This document shows positions 19,671 through 25,345 of a stretch of DNA of 25,345 nucleotides, piece after piece. The position numbers and the translations under genes are program-made. How positions within the stretch are numbered: the first letter of the stretch is position 1; each line of letters opens with the position of its first letter. Source of the stretch: Chalciporus piperatus (taxonomy: Eukaryota > Basidiomycota > Agaricomycetes > Boletales > Boletaceae); assembly GCA_038093975.1 (NCBI GenBank), contig JBBPTG010000315.1, forward strand, positions 1 through 25,345. Reading direction: 5' to 3'. Below the pieces are notes generated by a model that saw only the letters and a list, made by a program, of their open reading frames with translations, was not told the DNA's origin and did no database searches.

Positions 19671-19884
19671 TGGACAGTGGGGAAGATGCACAGCCATGCA
19701 CAGCCACGTTACGTAAGCGAAAGGCTAGACCTAGCTGATGTCAGCAGGTCACGTGATGTGATCTTGATAAGATAAGATAACAGGAAAGGGAGAGAAAGCG
19801 ACTAAGTGCAAAAGTGAAAGAGAAACATAGTAAGTGTAGTGAAGTGTAGGAAAGACTAGGATAAGGAACTGAGCGTTCGTAACA

Positions 19885-22113
19885 GGGCTGGCGTGCCACT
19901 CCCTGACGATAGGGGAGGGAATTCTGGATTTTAGGGAAAGAACGTGCGTTCAGTAATTCAATGGAAAATGAATAGGAATTGTCCAGCCAGTCGTCAATCC
20001 GATCCGTTTCCGGTGGATCCGCGTCAGACGGAGGCCGTCTAGACAGACCATCCGCGCCGGTATGACGATCCGCCGGCACATGAACAAGGTTGAAGTGGAA
20101 CAAAAGAATCCCAGCTATCCAGCGATTGATAGTAGCGTTCGGCTGAAGGTCCAGATTGTTGATCATGCCTTTGACATATTTGGCATCCATTTCGACTGTA
20201 AAGTTAGCGACACCAAAGATGAATATGCGGACGGCTCGCAAGGCACGGAATAACCCGTATAGCTCAAGCTTCGCCTGTGAATAACGGCTCTCGACCTCAG
20301 TGAGGCTGATAGATCCGAAACGGTTCGGATAGCGTTTGCCGTCCTCCCCTTCCTGGGACAGAATGTATCCGACTGCGATCACCGAAGTGTCCACAGCCAG
20401 GATGACTTCGCGTCCATTCTCATAGTCCAAGCGACGGAGCGCAGGAGACTGGAGAATTTCGTCCTTCAGACGCTGCATCGCTTCCTTCTGGGAGTCATCC
20501 CATTCGAAAGGAACCCCTTTCCGGGTCAGATTGACCAACGGACGGGAAATGGTTGCATAATCTTTGATAAAGATGCGAAGGACGCCACACGTACCAAGGA
20601 ACCCCCGAACATGAGTGAGGTTCTGACATTCCGGCCAGTCGCGGATCTTTTGGACCTTTGACTCGTTCAGAATCCGACCATCAAAGGTACACTTGTGCCC
20701 GACGATGATAGCGTCCGGAGCAGCAAGTACAAACTTCTTGGCAGAGACGATAGCCCCAACATTCTGTAAACGTTGCAAAATGCGGTTAACGACAACAAGG
20801 TGTTTGAAAATGAAACGACGGATTCCGGGATTGTCCGGAATCGTCTCGTAGGATCCGTCCTCGTTCTGGTAACGGGTAGTCCCAGACTTGACCGGAAGAT
20901 CGTCGATGAAGGGCATCGTATGATCCGGAATCTCGTCCTGTAAGATAAAAGCCATGTCAGCCTGATATACTTGTACCGCGTTGGTATGCCCCATGGGTAA
21001 GGCTGTCAAGCGATGAGGTCCTAGAGGGGTGCTAAAGGTAGTCATATCCCGTGATTCAATATGCAAAGGACGCTGGTCATAACCCGCAAACAAATCCAGC
21101 ATGCCATAGACAGCATACCCGGCGAAGGACTCGGCCAGGTGCTCCACGAAAGGAGGGACAGAAGCGTCACGGATGGTAACCACGTTGAGAGGCTGAAGAT
21201 CGTGGACGAGACGAAGAGTCTTTCCGTCCTGTTTGAGAACGCAGAACCAGCGAGATCTGTAAGACGAGGCGGAAGGCTCGTAGACCCCAGAAGCGATGTG
21301 GTCCTTGATGATCTGGATGGCTTCCTTGCGGATACCAGGCGGAATCGGAATGTTTGGTAATACCCATGGCGTATGCGGAATAGTAGGGATCTTCACCGGC
21401 GGAAAGTACCGCTCATCAAGACGACCTCGTTCTGTTGGGATCCAGGCAAAGGCCATCTCATGGACACGGACAAGCCACCGGACTAGTTTGAGCTCCTCTG
21501 GCCAGAGCCATTTGGCTGGATCGAGGTCGAGAGCGTCTGCTCGTTCCTGAGTATATCGGATCCCTGGAGAGAAATTGGGGGGATGAGTGGGCAACGGAAT
21601 GAGTCCAGCAAGAGGATCGGCTGGTAATTGTCGAACAATCCTGAACTCCTCCTTAAGTGGAGCGGATATGGCACGAACTTTCTTGGCCACTGGCTTATAG
21701 GCCAACGTGTGACGGATGGGGTCAAAAGAATAAACGGATCGAAGCGCGGAAACAGCAGACGGGTTCAAAAGGGAGCGTGAGGAGGAAAGATATTCGTAAG
21801 AAGGTAAAGCTGACTCGGTGTCACGGATGGTTTCCACGGGAGGAACGGAAGTGGTAGGTAAAACGGAATCGGTAGAAGGAACGGAGTCGGCTAGCTCAGC
21901 CACGGACGGATTGGAGAAGGAACGGAACATAAAGGAAGCGATAGACGGACGGAGGAAAGGAAAACATGATTCGAAAACGGAAGTACCCGACTGGGTAGTG
22001 TACTCTCCCCGACCGTTGGGTGGATCATCGATATCTAAAAACCCAGCTCGACAATACTCATGTGATTGGAGCACTTGATTCCGCGACGGCAACGGGGGCA
22101 GCCTTCCAACCAA
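19885..22113 (-). pseudogene. Gypsy reverse transcriptase and RNase H
   Basis: The frame is open from 22113 through to the solo LTR at 19884, where it runs into LTR sequence and a stop at 19741. Upstream of RT is a Ser/Pro-rich spacer. RT motifs are SRWFCVLKQDGKTLRLVHDLQPLN, MLDLFAGYDQRPL (each read in part), ALPMGHTNAVQVYQADMAF and the catalytic FIDD at 20910-20899 (residues 402-405 of this frame). FIDD in place of YVDD or YMDD recurs in agaricomycete gypsy elements as I remember them. RNase H has D575 in LAVDTS, E in LTEVESRYSQAKLELYG, D in VEMDAKYV and D in HTGADGLSRRP. The true join to the protease frame is unclear because the two frames overlap in 22035-22113. Confidence 0.93.
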
Positions 22114-22625
22114 GCTCGGGTAGGCATCTTGTATTCCTTTCCGTTGTTGGGATCACGGAGAGTGAGGTCCTGAGAACCGTCAGGAAAGTCATCCGTAGTC
22201 CCGGTCATGAGGCAGGTGAACGGCCGTCCGAGAAGAACGTCGAAGTTAGCCCTAGCCACGACTTGAACCTGAACCATGATGTCTCCCGCCCCGAAGTTGA
22301 GCGGAAGGTTCTCAAGCACCCCCATCGTAGGGTCTTGCTCGGTGTTTGCTGACGACATAGTCATAATATGGTCAGAACGAATCGGCAGTCCAAGCTTCTC
22401 CCACACCCGTTTGGGCATGGCGACAATCTCGGATCCGGAATCTAGAGATTGCGGTTGCCTCATAGCTGAAGCCTGAGGGCGCGGCACTGAAGGAGGCTTA
22501 GCCGCTGGTCCCGTGACAGACGTGCCGGCCACTGGCTGAGCGGTCTGCTGAAGCTCCGGAGACAGATACAGACGCAGTCTTCCCATCCGACTTTCCGGAG
22601 GACTTCGACGGGAGAACAACCCCAT
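22035..22625 (-). pseudogene. Gypsy aspartic protease region
   Basis: LDSGSEIVAMPKRVW, with the catalytic D-S-G at residues 62-64 of this frame (22442-22434), begins a retropepsin-like fold continuing MTMSSANTEQDPTMGVLENLPL, ARANFDVLLGRPFTCLM (each in part) and ending in a Cys-rich tail, WLEGCPRCRRGIKCSNHMSIVE. The first about 22 codons before SPELQQTAQPV are out of frame with the coding sequence upstream: a single-base shift is needed near 22555-22570. The protease would process the polyprotein. Confidence 0.85.
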
Positions 22626-22866
22626 CGAAACGAACTTTCTTGCCTCGTTGTCCTTCCCTAGATGACCTATCCGCTTGGAAGCTAGCCCAGGCCTGGGTGA
22701 TGTACGGCTGAAATTCAGGATCAGTGACGTTCGGGGAATAAGGAACTTGCGTATATGCTTCGTCGACAGAAGTCAAGCAAGCGGATGGCTCAATATCCAA
22801 GACAGCATCCATGGGTGGATAAGCGATGGAGAGGATCCCGGCAGTGATATGAGGGGGAGGATCCAT
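22560..22866 (-). pseudogene. Gypsy region upstream of protease (gag-like or spacer)
   Basis: The frame starts at the insertion point of the 2.4-kb element (DPPPHITAG) and runs through PPMDAVLDIEPSACLTSVDE and a basic, Ser-rich stretch (REGQRGKKVRFDG) to the frameshift near 22560. Its upstream continuation is at 25283-25345. I recognise no capsid or zinc-knuckle motif here. Confidence 0.6.
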
Positions 22867-22895
22867 CAGGGAAAACCTCCCCTGGATAATTGCAT
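22867..22895 (+). repeat. Left TIR of the 2.4-kb element
   Basis: 29 bases beginning CAGGGAAAACC, exact reverse complement of 25254-25282. Confidence 0.97.
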
Positions 22896-23044
22896 AGAAT
22901 TGTAGATAATCTCAGCTAATACTTGAAATTTTCGAAAAAACTTGAAATTTCATGAATTATCTGGAATTTGACCACCCCTGACTATGTATTAGTTGATATT
23001 TTATGATAATTCATGATGATTATATAGATAATTTTACTCTTGTA

Positions 23045-23995
23045 GTAGAGTGTACAGAAAGTGTACAGAAAAGTGTACTAAGTGTAGTCAAGATTGTATT
23101 AGGATTGAGTGTAGCTCAAGTGTATAAAAGAGTGGAGTGAAAGTGTAGTTAAAAGTGTGGGAAAGTGTACTGTGATTGAGTGTAGCTAAAGTGTACAAAA
23201 AAGCGTAGTGAAAGTGTAGGCAAGAGTGTGGGAAAGTGTAACTAGATTGAGTGTACTAAAGTGTACAAAAAAGCGTAGTGAAAGTGTTGTTACAAGTGTG
23301 GGAAAGTGTATTTGATTGAGTGTAGCTAAAGTGTACAAAAAAGCGTAGTGAAAGTGTAGTTACAAGTGTGGGAAAGTGTATTGTGATTGAGTGTAGCTAA
23401 AGTGTACAAAAAAGCGTAGTGAAAGTGTTGTTACAAGTGTGGGAAAGTGTATTTGATTGAGTGTAGCTAAAGTGTACAAAAAAGCGTAGTGAAAGTGTAG
23501 TTACAAGTGTGGGAAAGTGTATTGTGATAGAGTGTAGCTAAAGTGTACATAAAAGTGTAGTCAAGAGTGAGGATAAATGAGTGTAGCTAAAGTGTGCAAA
23601 AAAGCGTACTAAAAGTGTAGTTAGCAATGTGGGAAAATGTACTGTGATTGAGTGTAGCTAAAGTGTACAAAAAAGTGTACTGAAAGTGTAGTCAAGAGTG
23701 TATTAGCATTGAGTGTGGCTGTGTACCAAAAAGCGTAGTGAAACTATAGTCAAATGAGTAGGACAGTGTAGCTAGATTGAGTGTAGCTAAAGTGTACAAA
23801 AAAGCGTACTAAAACTGTAGTCAAAAGTGTGGGAAAGAGTGTTGTGATTGAGTGTACCAAATGTGTACAATAAAGTGTACAAAAAGCGTAGGACAAGTGT
23901 ACTGGAAAGTGTAGTAATCAGTCTATTGAAAGTGTACAAAAAAGCGTACACAAGTGTACAAAAAGTGCAGTAGTTGTCTAGTGTAGGAAATCCTA
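23045..23995 (+). repeat. About 70-bp minisatellite built from AAGTGTA-like words
   Basis: GATTGAG-type unit starts fall at 23174, 23245, 23314, 23385, 23455 and 23525, a period of 69-71 bases. Within units the words AGTGTAGCTAAAGTGTAC, AAAAAAGCGTAGTGAAAGTG and AAGTGTGGGAAAGTGTA recur. Units at 23314-23454 and from 23455 repeat as a dimer of about 141 bases (differing in GTAGTTAC against GTTGTTAC). Both flanks of the array are more degenerate. No coding potential. Confidence 0.93.
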
Positions 23996-24147
23996 ATGAA
24001 ATGTAGCCCCAATGTCCTAATGCTCGGACTTGACAAAAATCCGCGCGAGCAGGTCACGTGACCGTGTTGAACTCGCCGTGTCACTGTCACTGTCAGCCTT
24101 TGCTCACATTCCTCTTTCCACACCATAAACACGACTCGGAAATCACA

Positions 24148-24788
24148 GCCGGCGTGGCCTCAACAGCCCCGCCGGCCTCGACAGGTGAGTATTTGAGTAT
24201 TCTTGCACCAACCTCGACACCCACTCACTTCGAACATGGCCGCGCGGGCTCTTTGCCTCACCACGTTCCATCACATCTCAACACAAGTCGGAAATCACAG
24301 CCGGCGCTGGCTCAACAGCCCCGCCGGCTTCGACAGGTGAGCATTTTTCACCAACCTCAACACCCGCTCACTTCGAACACAGCCGCGGGCTCTTTGCCCC
24401 ACCACCACCTTCCACCACATCTCTACACAACTCGGCTCACCCTCGACCTCAAAAAACACGGCCGGTGTGGGCTCAATAGCCTCGCCGGCCTCACTAGGTG
24501 AGTTCCCACTCACCCATCACCACATCCACTCACCTCGTCCACAACGGCTCAGGCCACCACCACCACCTTCAAACCCACCTCACCCTCATCTCGAACGAAC
24601 GGCCGGCCGGCGTGGGCTCAATAGCCCCGCCGGCATCACAAGGTGCGTTTTGCGCACCCACTAATTCACCCGCTCACTTCACCAAGCCGCTCGGGCTGTT
24701 CGCCCCACCACTACCACCCCCCACCACCTTCACCTTTCACCCTCAACTTGTACAACATGGCAGATGTGGGCTCAACAGCCCCGCCGCC
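24148..24788 (+). repeat. Five GC-rich hairpin repeats, spacing about 150 bp
   Basis: A 29-base core recurs at 24148, 24300, 24461, 24606 and 24760 (spacing 152, 161, 145, 154). In the best copy GCCGGCG, a T bulge and GGGCT pair with AGCCC and CGCCGGC around a CAAT/CAAC loop. Every core is followed within about 5-10 bases by a splice-donor-like AGGTGAGT, AGGTGCGT or AGGTAAGT. In one frame the cores read AGVASTAPPAS-like peptides with few changes. The spacers are CACC/TCAC-rich. Confidence 0.9.
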
Positions 24789-24917
24789 ATCATGAGGTAA
24801 GTTTTTCATCACTCACCAACCCACCTGCTCAACTCACTCTCGCTCATGCCTACCACCACCTCCAGCTCACTCGTGTATGCCATCATCCCCTCATCTCACC
24901 ATCACCACTGGTAGGTC

Positions 24918-24960
24918 CATCATCTCATCATCATCATCATAGCCCATCATAGCCCATCAT
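24918..24960 (+). repeat. CAT-rich microsatellite
   Basis: A short run of CAT/TCA triplets followed by two AGCCCATCAT copies, near the right end of the 2.4-kb element. Confidence 0.85.
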
Positions 24961-25253
24961 TATTGTAGTGATAGATTAGTACATGAGATGTAGTAGATAA
25001 TACTGCCACTGGCAATATATATGATTTATCTTTCTCTATCCTTGCTTTGTGTGAAGTTAAATTGAAAGAAGAGCAATGAATGGCAGTAGAATTACTCTAG
25101 TAATAGTCATGAATTATCAAGTATTTGAAGTAATTCTTGATAATTATCAGGATGATCAGAGGAGGCTAGGAATTAGTTCGTAATTCACGAAATTGCGAAA
25201 ATCGAGCTATTATCATATTTTACCAAGTTTTACCTGAAAATACATGGGATTTG

Positions 25254-25282
25254 ATGCAATTATCCAGGGGAGGTTTTCCCTG
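25254..25282 (-). repeat. Right TIR of the 2.4-kb element
   Basis: 29 bases ending GGTTTTCCCTG on the + strand, exact reverse complement of 22867-22895. Confidence 0.97.
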
Positions 25283-25345
25283 ATGTCACGGATAAAAGGG
25301 GTGGACGCAGAGGTAGACGCAGATCCCGCCCTTTCGGCCTCGAGC
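25283..25345 (-). pseudogene. Gypsy upstream coding region, right of the 2.4-kb insertion
   Basis: Read from the window edge on the - strand, one frame gives LEAERAGSASTSASTPFIRD. It joins in phase with the frame beginning at 22866 once the 2.4-kb element is removed, which shows that the retroelement continues past the window's right end. Confidence 0.7.

Larger units (their letters stand above)
19306..19884 (-). repeat. Solo LTR (579 bp) of another retroelement
   Basis: On the - strand it starts TGTTACGAACGCTC and ends GTTTCA, with TG...CA ends, and is flanked by the 5-bp direct repeat GGGCT (19301-19305 and 19885-19889, + strand). Removing LTR plus one GGGCT restores the pol frame between RNase H and integrase. 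A TATATAAA lies at 19485-19492 (- strand). No internal coding sequence remains, so the full element was lost by LTR-LTR recombination. Confidence 0.93.
22867..25282. mobile_element. 2.4-kb non-autonomous DNA transposon with CAGGG termini
   Basis: The two ends are 29-bp perfect inverted repeats beginning CAGGGAAAACCTCCCCTGGA. The dinucleotide AT flanks both sides (22865-22866, 25283-25284). Removing the element and one AT joins the gypsy frame (IRD-M-DPPPH). No transposase gene is present. The inside holds AT-rich subterminal DNA, a 70-bp minisatellite and a GC-rich hairpin repeat array. The short TSD and CAGGG end might suit the CACTA/Plavaka (CMC) group; this is a guess. Within each TIR, CAGGG and CCCTG can also pair with each other. 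Confidence 0.88.
5783..25345 (-). mobile_element. Large Ty3/gypsy retrotransposon with three nested insertions
   Basis: Reading the - strand from the right edge, the order is: gag-like/upstream region (25345-25283, then 22866-22560), aspartic protease (about 22442), reverse transcriptase and RNase H (about 22113-19885), integrase (19300-18115, then 8857-8556), an antisense gene, a purine tract and the 3' LTR (6649-5783). The order protease-RT-RH-integrase defines Ty3/gypsy. The pol reading frame resumes exactly across the solo LTR and across the 9.2-kb DNA transposon when one target-duplication copy is removed, which shows the parts belong to one element. Without the insertions the visible part is about 7.3 kb. 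The 5' LTR lies outside the window. This copy is dead: it has a nonsense codon at 19169-19171, a frameshift near 22560 and the three insertions. Confidence 0.85.

Noticed and set aside
19741..19884. C-terminal extension of the RT/RNase H protein
   Set aside because: These codons lie in the solo LTR; the original frame resumes at 19300.
23045..23995. Regular repeats as a CRISPR array
   Set aside because: The organism is eukaryotic, units are tandem without unique spacers, and no cas gene is present.

Overview
The window reads as nuclear DNA of a basidiomycete fungus, most likely an agaricomycete. Introns are short (about 47-79 bases) with GTRNGT donors and CTNAY branch sites. There is a gene resembling the mushroom-expanded DUF6532 family, and the window is dense with Ty1/copia, Ty3/gypsy and DNA transposons. 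These assignments come from reading motifs and junctions by eye; no search was run.

Left part (1-5782). A Ty3/gypsy reverse transcriptase fragment (1-263) abuts a 5'-truncated copia element (RT and RNase H, ending in a 184-bp LTR at 2567). A DUF6532-like gene follows (2606-4207, + strand), broken by small frameshifts. After an intergenic stretch with a tandem/palindromic 10-mer comes the 3' part of a fungal hypothetical gene (5049-5768, - strand) with a stop codon inside it.

Main part (5783 to beyond 25345). I read this as ONE large Ty3/gypsy retrotransposon on the - strand, interrupted three times. Its 3' LTR appears to be 5783-6649. Just inside lies an intact four-exon gene in antisense (6715-7907, + strand) encoding a Zn2Cys6-like protein. 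Pol runs from the right edge to 8556. Its reading frame can be followed across three insertions, each with clean ends and target-site duplications: (i) a 9,245-bp DNA transposon (8864-18108; 25-bp TIRs, 6-bp TSD AGTTAC) inside the integrase; (ii) a 579-bp solo LTR (19306-19884; 5-bp TSD GGGCT) between RNase H and integrase; (iii) a 2,416-bp non-autonomous element (22867-25282; 29-bp perfect TIRs, probable 2-bp TSD AT) in the upstream gag-like region.

The most notable object is the 9.2-kb DNA transposon. It carries an apparently intact four-exon DDE integrase/transposase gene (551 codons) and a twelve-exon, about 998-codon gene. The latter has an N-terminal Cys-rich zinc-binding-like region and a C-terminal HECT-like ubiquitin-ligase fold with a candidate catalytic Cys. 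That second gene has one in-frame TAG in this copy. The 6-bp TSD and TAT terminus recall the IS3EU superfamily, as I remember its description. The 2.4-kb element has no transposase and is filled with a 70-bp minisatellite and five GC-rich hairpin repeats, each followed by a splice-donor-like GTRNGT.
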